From an uncultured Bacteroidales bacterium (GTDB lineage: Bacteria > Bacteroidota > Bacteroidia > Bacteroidales > P3): a stretch of DNA of 51,661 bases. The stretch lies in NCBI GenBank assembly GCA_905233475.1, contig CAJOEN010000010.1, positions 1-51,661 of the forward strand. The letters are read 5' to 3'. The notes beneath the pieces were generated by a model, which was given only the letters and a program-made list of their open reading frames with translations, did no database searches and was not told the DNA's origin. Numbering within the stretch: position 1 is the first letter of the stretch; each line of letters begins with the position of its first letter. The position numbers and the translations under genes are program-made. This document shows positions 16,813 to 26,708 of this stretch, piece after piece.

Positions 16813-17823
16813 ATGGCTGTTACGGAAAAACAGATAATAGCGAGTGTAAAAAAGGGCGACGTCAAGCCGGTGTACTTGTTTTTCGGCGAGGAAAACCACA
16901 CTTTGGACGTGCTTTCCGACTTTTTCGAAAAGGAAGTGATACCCGAAGAAAATCAGTGTTTCGACCAAACCGTGGTGTATGGCCGCGATGTGGAGATGAG
17001 CGCCATCATAGACATCGCCAAGCAGTATCCCACCATGCCCACCTCCACACACCGCCTCATTCTTGTCAAAGAGGCTCAGGACATACGCGATTGGGCACCA
17101 CTCGCCACATATCTCGAAAAACCGTCCGAAGCCTCGATAGTGGCATTTTGCTATCGCGACAAGAAATTTAAAAACGCCAAAGTACAGAAATCCATAGCGG
17201 CAAAGGGTGTGGTGTTCGAAAAGGCACGCCTGTACGACTCGCAGGTGCCCGCTTGGATTGTGGGTTACATCTCCGAACAGGGATACACCATATCGCAACA
17301 GAGTGCGGCCATTATTGCCGAAGCACTCGGCAACGACACAAGCAAGATTGCCAACGAACTTTCCAAAGTTTTTATCTCGCTCCCAAAAGGTGGTGCCGTA
17401 ACCAACGAAATTATCGAACGCAACATAGGCATAAGCAAGGATTACAATGTGTTTGAACTACAAAACGCCCTCGGACACAAGGACGTGATGAAATGCAACC
17501 GCATTGTGAACCACTTCGCGGCCAATCCAAACGACAACCCCATTCAGGCAATACTTCCCAATCTCTATTCCTATTTCATCAAGGTGATGATATACCAGCA
17601 GTTGCCCGACAAATCGCAACAAGCCGCCGCCTCCGCTTTGGGGGTAAACCCTTTCTTTGTGCGCGACTATCAGACAGCGGCTCGTTACTACTCGCTGCCC
17701 AAAATGGCCGCCATAATAGGCTACCTAAAAGAGGCCGACCTAAAATCGAAAGGGGTGCACAATACAGGCACCGTAACCAACGGTGAAATTCTTAAAGAAC
17801 TTGTTTTTAAAATATTACACTAA
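16813..17823 (+). CDS. holA: DNA polymerase III subunit delta
   Basis: HolA opens the beta sliding clamp within the clamp-loader complex. The 336-aa protein has the degenerate AAA+ N-terminus typical of delta (KPVYLFFGEENHTLD, about residues 18-32, with no functional Walker A), a RLILVKEAQDI region corresponding to Walker B, and the all-helical C-terminal collar (about 210-336, with FELQNALGHKDVMKCNRIVN). It starts 13 bp after the protease and ends 6 bp before the TonB-dependent receptor. Confidence 0.93.
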   Translation: MAVTEKQIIASVKKGDVKPVYLFFGEENHTLDVLSDFFEKEVIPEENQCFDQTVVYGRDVEMSAIIDIAKQYPTMPTSTHRLILVKEAQDIRDWAPLATYLEKPSEASIVAFCYRDKKFKNAKVQKSIAAKGVVFEKARLYDSQVPAWIVGYISEQGYTISQQSAAIIAEALGNDTSKIANELSKVFISLPKGGAVTNEIIERNIGISKDYNVFELQNALGHKDVMKCNRIVNHFAANPNDNPIQAILPNLYSYFIKVMIYQQLPDKSQQAAASALGVNPFFVRDYQTAARYYSLPKMAAIIGYLKEADLKSKGVHNTGTVTNGEILKELVFKILH

Positions 17824-17829
17824 CAGCCA

Positions 17830-20160
17830 ATGCAAAAAAGATTCTTCACAACACTGTTGTTTATAACCCTGCTACCACTGTGGGCAACGGCGCAAAGCAC
17901 CATCAAAGGATTTCTGTACGACGCTGACAACGGCGAACCGATACCTTTTGCCCACATAATACTGCAAGACACAAAACTTGGTACGTCCACCGACATCAAC
18001 GGTTTTTTCCTCATCAACAAGATTCCCAACGGGGACTATACCATTGTGGTGAAATCCATCGGCTACAGCAACTATTCCGAAAAAATCTCAATAACTACCA
18101 CAGGACAAACTTTGCAGAGACGAATCGAACTGAAACCGACCATTACCACTCTGGAAGTGGTGAAAGTGTCTGGCATAAAACAAGAACGTACCGACGATAC
18201 CAAAGTGTCGGTAGAAAAAATCTCCGCCATGGAAATCCAGCAAATGCCGTCCATAGGCGGACAGTCAGACATAGCACAATACCTGCAGGTGCTTCCGGGT
18301 ATCAACTTTACCGGCGACCAAGGCGGACAGCTGTACATACGCGGCGGCTCCATGATTCAGAATAAAACCATACTCGACGGCATGGTGGTTTACAACCCTT
18401 TCCACTCGATAGGACTCTTTTCGGTGTTCGAAACCGATGTAATACTCAATGCCGACGTATATACCGGCGGTTTCGGGGCTGAATACGGCGGACGCATATC
18501 GTCGGTGATAGACATAACCACCCGCGACGGCAACAGCAGACGGCACACCGGAAAAATAAACGTAAATACTATGGGTGCCGGACTTCTCATAGAAGGACCT
18601 CTGAAAAAAGAGTCCCCGGACAGCAAAACCTCTGTAACATACCTAATTACAGCAAAGAACTCCTATCTTGCCGAATCTTCGAAAAAAATATACTCATATA
18701 TTGACAACGGACTGCCCTACGATTTTCTCGATATTTACGGCAAACTTAGCATAAAATCCGAATCGGGCAACAAACTTAACGTGTTTGGATTTGGATACAA
18801 CGACTGGGTTAAAAACTACCAGTCCATAGCCGATTTCAAATGGAACAACTACGGGGCAGGAACCAACTTCGTTATAGTACCGGGCAACGATGCTCTCGTG
18901 GAAGGCACCATAGCCTACTCCGACTACAAAATAGAATTCAGCGACGCCACAAACCAAGGCTTCGACCCTCGTACAAGCGAAATCGGCGGACTCTCGGGCG
19001 TACTCGACATAGTTTATTTCTTGGGTAAGGACAAGCTGACCTACGGTATCAACGTGGAGATGTTCCGAACCGATTACGCTTTCCAAAACCAATACGGACG
19101 CAAGTTTTCGCTAACCGAAAACACCAACGAATTGGCAGTGTTCGCCACTTACAAGATGAACCGCACCAAATGGATAGTAGAACCCGGCCTACGACTTGTG
19201 TACTACGCTTCGGTTGCCGAATTTTATCCCGAACCCCGTTTGGCAGTGAAATACAAAATCAACGACAATGTTCGTTTGAAACTTGCGGCAGGTCTCTACA
19301 GTCAGAACTTCCTCGACGCCCGCCCCGACAACGACGTGGTGAACCTTTTCAACGGATTTCTTACTGGTTCCGAAAATTTAGGCATAACCGAGAAATACCG
19401 TGGCGAGGAGATGAACAGTTGCGTGCAAAACGCTCAGCACCTGATACTTGGCGTGGAATATGATGCCAACGACTGGCTGTCGTTCAATATGGAACCATAT
19501 TTCAAAAACTTCTCGCAATTGGTGAACATGAACCACAACCTTATATACGACAACTCTCATGAGTATCAGGAAGGTGGAATTTATGAGCAGCCCGAATATC
19601 TGCGCAAGGATTTTATCATCGAAAAAGGTCGCGCTTACGGTGTCGATTTCAGCACACGTTGCACCTACGGAATGTCGTATCTTTGGATTGCCTATTCGCT
19701 GGGCTATGTGGAACGCACCGATGAACGTGTTGCCTACAACCCTCACTACGACCGCCGACACAACATCAACGTGCTGTTTACCTACAAAGCCGGACAAAAA
19801 CTCGACTGGGAATTTAGTATGCGATGGAACTTTGGTAGCGGATTCCCCTACACCCAAACCCTCGGCATATACGAAAACCTCACCTTCAGCGGCGGCCTCA
19901 ACACCGACTACCTTGTAGAAAATGGCGAAAGGGGCATATACTATGCCTCTGTAAACGGCGGACGGCTTCCCTCCTATCATCGCCTCGATGCCTCGGTAAA
20001 AAAACGTTTCGCTTTCGGCAAACGCTCCGTTCTCGACATAAGCCTCAGCGTTACCAACCTCTACAACCGCAGCAACATGTTCTATTTCAACCGCCTCACT
20101 TTCGAACGCATAAACCAGCTACCCATCATGCCAAGTATGGGATTATCGTGGTCGTTCTAA
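17830..20160 (+). CDS. TonB-dependent receptor with carboxypeptidase-regulatory-like N-terminal domain
   Basis: The 776-aa outer-membrane protein has a signal peptide (ends about residue 21, LWATAQ), a CarboxypepD_reg-like domain (about 22-105, STIKGFLYDADNGEPIPFAH), a plug domain (about 115-230, with LPGINFTGDQGGQLYIRGG) and a 22-strand-type barrel to the C-terminal Phe (GLSWSF). The substrate is not evident; there is no SusD-like partner next to it, so the SusCD pairing is unlikely. It starts 6 bp after holA. Confidence 0.9.
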   Translation: MQKRFFTTLLFITLLPLWATAQSTIKGFLYDADNGEPIPFAHIILQDTKLGTSTDINGFFLINKIPNGDYTIVVKSIGYSNYSEKISITTTGQTLQRRIELKPTITTLEVVKVSGIKQERTDDTKVSVEKISAMEIQQMPSIGGQSDIAQYLQVLPGINFTGDQGGQLYIRGGSMIQNKTILDGMVVYNPFHSIGLFSVFETDVILNADVYTGGFGAEYGGRISSVIDITTRDGNSRRHTGKINVNTMGAGLLIEGPLKKESPDSKTSVTYLITAKNSYLAESSKKIYSYIDNGLPYDFLDIYGKLSIKSESGNKLNVFGFGYNDWVKNYQSIADFKWNNYGAGTNFVIVPGNDALVEGTIAYSDYKIEFSDATNQGFDPRTSEIGGLSGVLDIVYFLGKDKLTYGINVEMFRTDYAFQNQYGRKFSLTENTNELAVFATYKMNRTKWIVEPGLRLVYYASVAEFYPEPRLAVKYKINDNVRLKLAAGLYSQNFLDARPDNDVVNLFNGFLTGSENLGITEKYRGEEMNSCVQNAQHLILGVEYDANDWLSFNMEPYFKNFSQLVNMNHNLIYDNSHEYQEGGIYEQPEYLRKDFIIEKGRAYGVDFSTRCTYGMSYLWIAYSLGYVERTDERVAYNPHYDRRHNINVLFTYKAGQKLDWEFSMRWNFGSGFPYTQTLGIYENLTFSGGLNTDYLVENGERGIYYASVNGGRLPSYHRLDASVKKRFAFGKRSVLDISLSVTNLYNRSNMFYFNRLTFERINQLPIMPSMGLSWSF

Positions 20161-20210
20161 AAATATTTTTACGCAAAAACCGTTGTTATAACATAAAAAA
20201 TTATCAAACA

Positions 20211-21224
20211 ATGAAAAAAGTAATATTGGCAAGCGCATTGTTGGCACTTACGGCAATGTTCCCGTCGTGCTTCAAACCCTCCAACCCCAACCAAAAACGT
20301 GGCTCGTCGGGCAAAACCCTCGAACTACTCGTTGTAGCAGACAAAAACGTGTACAGCGGTAGCGTAAAGGACAGCATTTTGACAATACTCCACCAGCCGC
20401 AAAAGGGGCTAAATCAAGTGGAACAGATGTTCGACGTGGTTAATATTCCTGTGTCGTCGCTACAAAACACCGACATGTTCAAAGCACACCGCAACCTGAT
20501 AATCATTACCATTGCCGACAGCAACCGCAACAAGGCACGAATGTCCCACAACCATTGGGCACAACCACAGATATTGTTCGAGTTCCAGCTAAGCAGTCGC
20601 GATTCAGTAGCCCCATTCCTGCGACGCTACCTGCCATTAATAAGAGACGAAGTTTACAAATGTGAACATGCACGTATTTTTAGAGCCTACAAAGGTGTTG
20701 AGAACCATGAACTCATGCAAAAACTCCGCAACAATTTCAGTTTCGAAATAACCGTATCCAACGAATATTACATTTGCAACATGACCTCCGATTTCGCTTG
20801 GCTACGCAAGCAAACCAACGATTTCAGCATAGGCGTAATAATACATACCAAACCCTATAAAAAAACCTCCGATTTCGACCAAGCCGTAATTCTCGACCAA
20901 CTCGACAGCACCATGAAAGCCATACCCGGCCCGGTGGACGGCTCGTACATGGGCACCGACCGCCGCGTTGATGCCGAAACTCGCCGAGTGGAGTTCAACG
21001 ACAGGTATTGCATGGAAACACGAGGTTTGTGGCATGTGCTGGGCAAAAAAGCATTCCTTAGCGGACCATACGTAAACTACACCATCCTCACCCCTGATGG
21101 CGAAGACATCATTATGCTTACAGGCTATGTGATGGCTCCAGGCAAAAACAAACGCGACTACCTTATGCAGGCCGAAAGCATCTGCTACACTATACGGTTC
21201 ACCGAAAAACAAAGCAAAAAATAA
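20211..21224 (+). CDS. DUF4837-family lipoprotein
   Basis: ATG 20211 gives a 337-aa protein with a clear lipoprotein signal (lipid Cys at residue 20, AMFPSC); the longer frame from 20148 would overlap the receptor gene and bury the signal. The mature part carries GKTLELLVVADKNVYSG near its start, matching the DUF4837 family of Bacteroidetes. Function unknown. It sits 11 bp before the DUF6089 gene in the envelope-biogenesis run. Confidence 0.85.
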   Translation: MKKVILASALLALTAMFPSCFKPSNPNQKRGSSGKTLELLVVADKNVYSGSVKDSILTILHQPQKGLNQVEQMFDVVNIPVSSLQNTDMFKAHRNLIIITIADSNRNKARMSHNHWAQPQILFEFQLSSRDSVAPFLRRYLPLIRDEVYKCEHARIFRAYKGVENHELMQKLRNNFSFEITVSNEYYICNMTSDFAWLRKQTNDFSIGVIIHTKPYKKTSDFDQAVILDQLDSTMKAIPGPVDGSYMGTDRRVDAETRRVEFNDRYCMETRGLWHVLGKKAFLSGPYVNYTILTPDGEDIIMLTGYVMAPGKNKRDYLMQAESICYTIRFTEKQSKK

Positions 21225-21235
21225 CCATTGGCCCT

Positions 21236-22081
21236 ATGTACGGCTTCAAACGCATAGCAATTCTTCTGATGGCATTGTCGCCACTGATGGTGCATTCGCA
21301 AACACTGCGGAAAGACGCCGAAGCAGGGCTACTGCTTGGGGCAATGAACTACATAGGCGACCTCAACAACCAAAAAATCACCGGAAAACTCAACTACGCC
21401 GCCAGTGCTTTATTCCGCTACGATTTCCATCCGCGTTGGGCGGTGCAGTTTGGCTTGGCCTACGGCAACGTGGAAGGAGGCAATCCCGATGTTATTGAGG
21501 CACGCAACCTCAGTTTTCGGTCAAACATAATAGAAGGCTCACTTACGGTGCAGTTCAATTTTGTGCCATACCAAAGAGGCGCATACGCACAACGTCTTAC
21601 TCCCTACATGTTTGCAGGCATAGGAGTTTTCGGATTCAATCCAAAAGCTCAGTACAACGGCGTTTGGTACGAACTTCAACCTTTGTGTACCGAAGGACAG
21701 GGACTTTCGCAATATCCCGACCGTAAACCCTACAACCTCATACAGTTGTGTGTACCTTTCGGACTTGGACTCAAATGCCGAGTAGGAAAATATTTCACCA
21801 TCGGTGCCGAATATGGCTTCCGCAAGACATGGACAGACTACATAGACGATGTAAGCACCACCTACGTGGACAGCAAACTGCTCACAGACAACACCGAAGA
21901 GTTGGCCGCCATACTCTCCGACCGTAGCGGCGAAATAGAACCCAACCATGCTTACACCGCAGGTACACAGCGCGGCGACGACAGCCTCGACGACTGGTAT
22001 GCCTTTTTCGGACTTAGTATTACAGTGAAACTTAATGTTTTCGACGCATTCCGCAAACATCAGAAATGCGACGCATATTGA
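21236..22081 (+). CDS. DUF6089-family outer-membrane beta-barrel protein
   Basis: The 281-aa protein has a signal peptide (ends about residue 21, LMVHSQ) and a small barrel with alternating aromatic strands: AEAGLLLGAMNYIGDLN, HPRWAVQFGLAYG, LTPYMFAGIGVFGFNP, and YFTIGAEYGFRKTWTDYIDDVS. This matches DUF6089, which precedes uppS and bamA in many Bacteroidetes. Function is not established; its position suggests outer-membrane assembly or an associated structural role. Confidence 0.85.
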   Translation: MYGFKRIAILLMALSPLMVHSQTLRKDAEAGLLLGAMNYIGDLNNQKITGKLNYAASALFRYDFHPRWAVQFGLAYGNVEGGNPDVIEARNLSFRSNIIEGSLTVQFNFVPYQRGAYAQRLTPYMFAGIGVFGFNPKAQYNGVWYELQPLCTEGQGLSQYPDRKPYNLIQLCVPFGLGLKCRVGKYFTIGAEYGFRKTWTDYIDDVSTTYVDSKLLTDNTEELAAILSDRSGEIEPNHAYTAGTQRGDDSLDDWYAFFGLSITVKLNVFDAFRKHQKCDAY

Positions 22082-22098
22082 TAAAAAACAATAAAATC

Positions 22099-22845
22099 AT
22101 GGAAACAACGGCGATAGATCTGAACAACATCCCACGGCACATAGCCGTAATTATGGACGGCAACGGACGCTGGGCAAAACAACGCTCGCACGAACGCATA
22201 TTCGGGCACCAGAACGCCATCGAAGCGGTACGGCAAACCGTGGAACGCTGTGCCGAACTTGGAGTGGAATACCTCACCCTCTACGCTTTCTCCACCGAAA
22301 ACTGGAACCGTCCGAAAGCCGAAGTGGACGGACTTATGAGCCTGTTGGTGAAGTGCATTCGCGACGAAACCCCTACCCTACAGAAAAACCACATACGCCT
22401 GCAAACCATAGGCAACACCGAATCGCTTCCCGAAGCCACACGCTCCGAACTACAAAACTGTATATCCGACACCGCCGCCAACACCCGTATGACACTGATT
22501 TTAGCACTCAGCTACAGCTCCCGCTGGGAAATAAAACAAGCTTTGCGCAAAATAGTTGCCGATACCAACAGTCATACCCTCGATGCCGACGACATAAACG
22601 AAGACACTCTACGGCAGTACCTCGCAACAGTCCAATTTCCTGACCCTGACCTACTTATCCGCACCAGCGGCGAATATCGCATAAGCAATTTCATGCTGTG
22701 GCAATTGGCCTACACAGAACTTTATTTCACACCTACGCTATGGCCCGACTTCCGCAAACAAGACCTCGACAACGCCATCATCGATTACCAAAAACGCGAA
22801 CGGCGCTACGGCAAAACCGGAGAACAAATAAAAAAACAGAAATAA
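22099..22845 (+). CDS. uppS: Isoprenyl transferase (undecaprenyl diphosphate synthase)
   Basis: UppS adds cis-isoprene units to farnesyl diphosphate to make undecaprenyl diphosphate, the carrier for peptidoglycan and O-antigen. Motifs are intact: HIAVIMDGNGRWAK (catalytic Asp near residue 18), YLTLYAFSTENWNRP, and the C-terminal IRTSGEYRISNFMLWQLAYTE (in two parts, about residues 190-210). ATG 22099 (248 aa) is chosen because METTAIDLNNIPRHIAVIMDG matches the family; ATG 22066 would overlap the DUF6089 gene. Confidence 0.95.
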   Translation: METTAIDLNNIPRHIAVIMDGNGRWAKQRSHERIFGHQNAIEAVRQTVERCAELGVEYLTLYAFSTENWNRPKAEVDGLMSLLVKCIRDETPTLQKNHIRLQTIGNTESLPEATRSELQNCISDTAANTRMTLILALSYSSRWEIKQALRKIVADTNSHTLDADDINEDTLRQYLATVQFPDPDLLIRTSGEYRISNFMLWQLAYTELYFTPTLWPDFRKQDLDNAIIDYQKRERRYGKTGEQIKKQK

Positions 22846-22856
22846 ACGCATAATAA

Positions 22857-22874
22857 AACGGCGAGAGCGCCGTT
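22857..22874 (+). terminator. Hairpin between uppS and bamA, possible attenuator
   Basis: AACGGCG/CGCCGTT forms a 7-bp stem with loop AGAG, followed by ATTGCTTTTT. It sits in the 70-bp gap before bamA. The U-run is interrupted, so it may be a partial terminator that lowers bamA transcription from the upstream genes. Confidence 0.5.
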
Positions 22875-22915
22875 ATTGCTTTTTACGAACAAATGTTTTT
22901 CACAAAAAAACGACA

Positions 22916-25447
22916 ATGAAAATTAAACACATTATACTCGTGCTGCTAATTGCAACGTGCACAGTGCCAACGGCTAACGCGCAACTCGTTGTAGGCGGCT
23001 CCAATGGTGGAAACTACGACATCGATTACCTAACACCAAAAAAATACGAAATCGGCGGAATTACACTGCAAGGTGCCGAAAATTTAGACCAACGCATGGT
23101 GCTCATGGTTGCAGAACTGCATGTGGGCGACAAAATACAAATTCCGGGCGACAAAATCTCAGGAGCCATAGACAAACTGTGGAAACAGGGACTTTTCGAA
23201 GATGTAAAAATACAGGTAACCAACATTCAAAACGACCTTGTTTTCCTTAATATCGAACTTGTGGGACGGCCAAAACTGTCGAAATTCCAGTTCAAGGGAG
23301 TGAAAAAATCCGACGCCGACAAACTGCGCGAAAACATAAACCTTATGGTTGGCGATGTGGTTACCGACAACCTTATGATAACCTCCAAAAACAAAATAAT
23401 AAGCTACTATCTCGACAAAGGCTACAACAACATTAAAGTCGATGTAGTCTCCATAGCCGACACATCTCGCAAAAACAACGAGCAAATACTTGTGTTCGAC
23501 GTTAAAACAGGCAACAAAGTACGTATCAAAAAACTCACTTTCGAAGGCAACGAGGCCATTTCCGACAAACGCCTTGCCAGAACCATGAAAAACACCCACG
23601 ATGTAAACTATTGGAAAAAATTCTATTTCTGGACTTCAGGATTCTGGAAACGCTCCAAATACATCGAAGCGGACTACAATAGCGACCTCGAAGAGATAGT
23701 AAATCTGTATAACGAAAAAGGTTACCGCGACGCAAAAATACTTGGCGACAGCATATATTACGGCGACGACGGCAAGCTTCGCGTGAATGTGAAAATATAT
23801 GAAGGCAAGCCATATTATTTCCGAAACATCACCTTTACGGGAAACACCATTTATTCATCGGAAGAACTTGCCAAGCACCTGCGTATAGAAAAAGGATCCC
23901 CTTACAACAAGAGCACCCTCGACCAAAACCTGTCGTACAACCCCAGCGGCACCGACATCAACTCGCTGTATATGGACAACGGTTACCTGTTTTTCAGGGC
24001 TATACCCACCGAAGTAGCTGTGGACAACGACTCCATCGACATTGAAATCCGCATACGCGAAGGCAGTCAGGCTCGCCTTAACAAAGTGTCGGTAAAAGGC
24101 AATACCATGACCAACGACAAGGTTATAATGCGCGAGATACACACCCGTCCGGGCGACCTTTTCAGCCGCGACGCCGTAATACGTAGCGTGCGCGAATTGG
24201 CCACCCTACAGTATTTCGACGAACAGAAAATAAATCCCGATGTGAAGCCCAACCCCGAAAACGGCACTGTGGACATAGAATACCAACTCGAGGAAAAACC
24301 CACAAGCCAAATATCGCTCTCCGGTGGTTGGGGTAGCGGAATGATTATCGGGACTTTGGGACTTTCGTTCAACAATTTCTCGGTACGCAACATCTTCAAC
24401 AAAAAAGCGTGGTCGCCACTGCCTACCGGCGACGGACAGAAACTGTACCTCAGCGCACAAACCAACGGCACTTACTACTATTCGCTCAGTGCAGGATTTA
24501 CCGAACCGTGGCTTGGCGGCAGCAAACCGCAGTCGCTCGGGTTTTCAATCTACCACTCGCTTTACAGCAACGGCTATTATTACGACAAAACGAGTCCCAA
24601 CTACTACAGCTTGCGCATAACGGGAGCCGGACTGTCGCTGACCAAACGCCTATCGTGGCCCGACGACTATTTCATACTCTCGCAAGGAATAACCTACCGC
24701 CTGTACAGGGTACAGAACTACTCCAGTTTCATATTCCCCGACGGCTACGCCAACGACATAAACTATGCCCTAACACTAAGCCGCAACTCCCTCGACTCAC
24801 CCATCTATCCGCGTTTGGGCTCCGAAGTGTCGGCAGGAATTCAGCTTACACCTCCATACTCCCTCTTCAACGGCAGAGACTACAGTAATCTTGACGCACA
24901 GGAACGCTACAAGTTCCTCGAATATTACAAACTGAACATACGCGGCTCGTGGATGTTCAACCTTATAAGCAACGTGGTGTTCAATGCTCGTTTCCGTTTC
25001 GGCAGCATGGGCTACTACAACTCACAGATAGGACTTTCGCCTTTCGGACGTTACTATGTGGGTGGCGACGGACTGTCGAGTTTCGCCCTCGACGCACGCG
25101 AGATAATACCCATGCGCGGATACACCACCTACGCCCTTACTCCCGAAGATGCCTCGGGCAACTATGTGGGCGGTTCGATGTTCGACAAATTCACCCTCGA
25201 ACTGCGCCAGCCCATTACCCTCAACGCCACAGCCACCATTTATGTACTTGGTTTTGTGGAAGGAGCCAACGCTTGGTCTGAATTCAAGCAGTTCCAACCC
25301 TTCAAAATGTACAACTCGGCAGGCTTGGGAGTGCGCTTGTACATGCCTATGTTCGGCCTTATCGGTCTCGACTGGGCTTACGGCTTCAGCGACAAGGATA
25401 CCGGTGGCTCACATTTCCATTTTTCTATAAACCAATCGATTGATTAA
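22916..25447 (+). CDS. bamA: Outer membrane protein assembly factor BamA
   Basis: BamA inserts beta-barrel proteins into the outer membrane. The 843-aa protein has a signal peptide (ends about residue 22, TANAQ), five POTRA domains (about 35-440; repeats such as ITLQGAENLDQRMV, KFQFKGVKKSDADKLRENI, KLTFEGNEAISDKRLARTM, NITFTGNTIYSSEELAKHL and KVSVKGNTMTNDKVIMREI each open one) and a 16-strand barrel (about 460-843) with the typical late VRLYMPMFGLIGLDWAYGF. An RRF-like YYVGGDGLSSFALDAREIIP region precedes it. It is followed by two OmpH/Skp chaperone genes, the usual order. Confidence 0.96.
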   Translation: MKIKHIILVLLIATCTVPTANAQLVVGGSNGGNYDIDYLTPKKYEIGGITLQGAENLDQRMVLMVAELHVGDKIQIPGDKISGAIDKLWKQGLFEDVKIQVTNIQNDLVFLNIELVGRPKLSKFQFKGVKKSDADKLRENINLMVGDVVTDNLMITSKNKIISYYLDKGYNNIKVDVVSIADTSRKNNEQILVFDVKTGNKVRIKKLTFEGNEAISDKRLARTMKNTHDVNYWKKFYFWTSGFWKRSKYIEADYNSDLEEIVNLYNEKGYRDAKILGDSIYYGDDGKLRVNVKIYEGKPYYFRNITFTGNTIYSSEELAKHLRIEKGSPYNKSTLDQNLSYNPSGTDINSLYMDNGYLFFRAIPTEVAVDNDSIDIEIRIREGSQARLNKVSVKGNTMTNDKVIMREIHTRPGDLFSRDAVIRSVRELATLQYFDEQKINPDVKPNPENGTVDIEYQLEEKPTSQISLSGGWGSGMIIGTLGLSFNNFSVRNIFNKKAWSPLPTGDGQKLYLSAQTNGTYYYSLSAGFTEPWLGGSKPQSLGFSIYHSLYSNGYYYDKTSPNYYSLRITGAGLSLTKRLSWPDDYFILSQGITYRLYRVQNYSSFIFPDGYANDINYALTLSRNSLDSPIYPRLGSEVSAGIQLTPPYSLFNGRDYSNLDAQERYKFLEYYKLNIRGSWMFNLISNVVFNARFRFGSMGYYNSQIGLSPFGRYYVGGDGLSSFALDAREIIPMRGYTTYALTPEDASGNYVGGSMFDKFTLELRQPITLNATATIYVLGFVEGANAWSEFKQFQPFKMYNSAGLGVRLYMPMFGLIGLDWAYGFSDKDTGGSHFHFSINQSID

Positions 25448-25478
25448 TAATAAGTTTAACCATTAAATATTCAATGAT

Positions 25479-26000
25479 ATGAGAAAAACATTTTTAACTT
25501 TGGCACTCTGCCTTGTGGCTGCATTTGCGGCTAATGCACAAAAATACGCCTGCGTAAACACGGAATACATCCTGAGCAACATTCCCGACTACGAGCAAGC
25601 ACAGCAAACCCTCGACAAATTCTCCGTTGATTGGCAGAAAGAGATCGAGGCCAAATTTCAGGAAATAGACAAACTGTACAAAGCCTACCAGTCCGAGGCC
25701 TACCTGCTTCCCGAAGACCTGAAAACCAAACGTCAGGACGAAATAATAGATAAAGAAAAGGAAGTTAAGGAATTGCAGAAAAAACGTTTCGGCTCTGGCG
25801 GCGATTTGGAGAAAAAACGCGAAGACCTGCTTAAACCCATTCAGGATAAAGTGTACTCAGCCATCGAGAAATACGCCACCGCCAAGGGCTATTCCATCAT
25901 TTTCGACAAATCCGGCGAATCCACCATTATCTACGCCAACGCCAAATCCGATGTGAGCGACGACATACTAAAACAAATGGGATATACGGCAAAACAATAA
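25479..26000 (+). CDS. OmpH/Skp-family periplasmic chaperone, first copy
   Basis: The 173-aa protein has a signal peptide (ends near residue 20, AAFAANAQ) and the Skp layout: a short beta strand (YACVNTEYILSNIPDYEQAQ), a long charged coiled-coil (about residues 45-125, rich in Lys/Glu), and a return to the body (AIEKYATAKGYSIIFDKSG). Skp trimers hold unfolded outer-membrane proteins for BamA. It lies 31 bp after bamA, so it is likely in the same transcript. Confidence 0.93.
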   Translation: MRKTFLTLALCLVAAFAANAQKYACVNTEYILSNIPDYEQAQQTLDKFSVDWQKEIEAKFQEIDKLYKAYQSEAYLLPEDLKTKRQDEIIDKEKEVKELQKKRFGSGGDLEKKREDLLKPIQDKVYSAIEKYATAKGYSIIFDKSGESTIIYANAKSDVSDDILKQMGYTAKQ

Positions 26001-26040
26001 GGCTCTTTCGATAAATAGTGTATAAATCAAAAAAATAACG

Positions 26041-26078
26041 TATATTTGCAAACGGCTGTAAAAAAGTCATACTTTTTT
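26041..26078 (+). promoter_or_regulatory. Promoter and 5' hairpin of the second ompH gene
   Basis: TATATTTG at 26041-26048 fits the -7 consensus; no good -33 box is visible. A symmetrical hairpin AAAAAAGT/ACTTTTTT (26060-26078, 3-nt loop) would lie at the very start of the leader and might stabilise it, or act as a terminator for the upstream transcript. Confidence 0.5.
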
Positions 26079-26129
26079 CAACCATTTGATTGATAAATAC
26101 ATAATTAAAATAATTTTATAACCTACACA

Positions 26130-26630
26130 ATGAAAAAAACAATTTTCGTATTAGCAGTGGCATTATTTGCATCGGCCACTTTGTTCGCACAAAAGCCTGT
26201 AAAGCTGGGACATATCGACACCCAAGAGCTATTCAAAATCATGCCGGAAGTTGATTCGGTGCAAAAAGTGTTACAAGCCGAACAAGAAGAGGCTGAAAAC
26301 ATGCTCAAAACCATGGCAACCGAACTCCAACAACTTCAAAACGAGTATATTGCAAAAAGAGACCAAATGTCTGACCTTATACGTCAAACCAAAGAAGCCG
26401 ACCTTCAGGACAAGAACAACCGTATCCAGCAGTTTCAGGAAAAAGCTGTAAAACGTCTGCAAGACCGTCAGGAAGAGTTGTTTACACCCATTCAGGAGAA
26501 AGTTAAGAGTGCAATAGCAAAAGTTGCCAAAGCCAACGGCTACACTTATATCTTCACTGCTGGAGCAACCCTCTACGAAGGCGGCGATGACGTTCTTCCT
26601 CTGGTAAAAAAGGAACTCGGCCTCAAGTAA
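26130..26630 (+). CDS. OmpH/Skp-family periplasmic chaperone, second copy
   Basis: The 166-aa protein has the same plan as its neighbour: signal peptide (ends about residue 20, TLFAQ), KLGHIDTQELFKIMPEVDSV as first strand and helix start, a long helical hairpin (about 45-120), and IAKVAKANGYTYIFTAG near the end. It has its own promoter (26041) and terminator (26660), so it can be regulated apart from bamA. A tandem pair of Skp genes is common in Bacteroidetes. Confidence 0.93.
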   Translation: MKKTIFVLAVALFASATLFAQKPVKLGHIDTQELFKIMPEVDSVQKVLQAEQEEAENMLKTMATELQQLQNEYIAKRDQMSDLIRQTKEADLQDKNNRIQQFQEKAVKRLQDRQEELFTPIQEKVKSAIAKVAKANGYTYIFTAGATLYEGGDDVLPLVKKELGLK

Positions 26631-26659
26631 GAATTGCTATCATCTTGTAATATTTTATA

Positions 26660-26693
26660 CGTGCCGTTCTTTATGGAACGACACGTTTTTTTT
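26660..26693 (+). terminator. Rho-independent terminator after ompH
   Basis: CGTGCCGTTC and GAACGACACG form a 10-bp stem with one C-A mismatch and a 6-nt loop, followed by eight T. It closes the long plus-strand cluster, just before the convergent Nudix gene. Confidence 0.85.
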
Positions 26694-26708
26694 GTGCTAT
26701 TCCATCGC

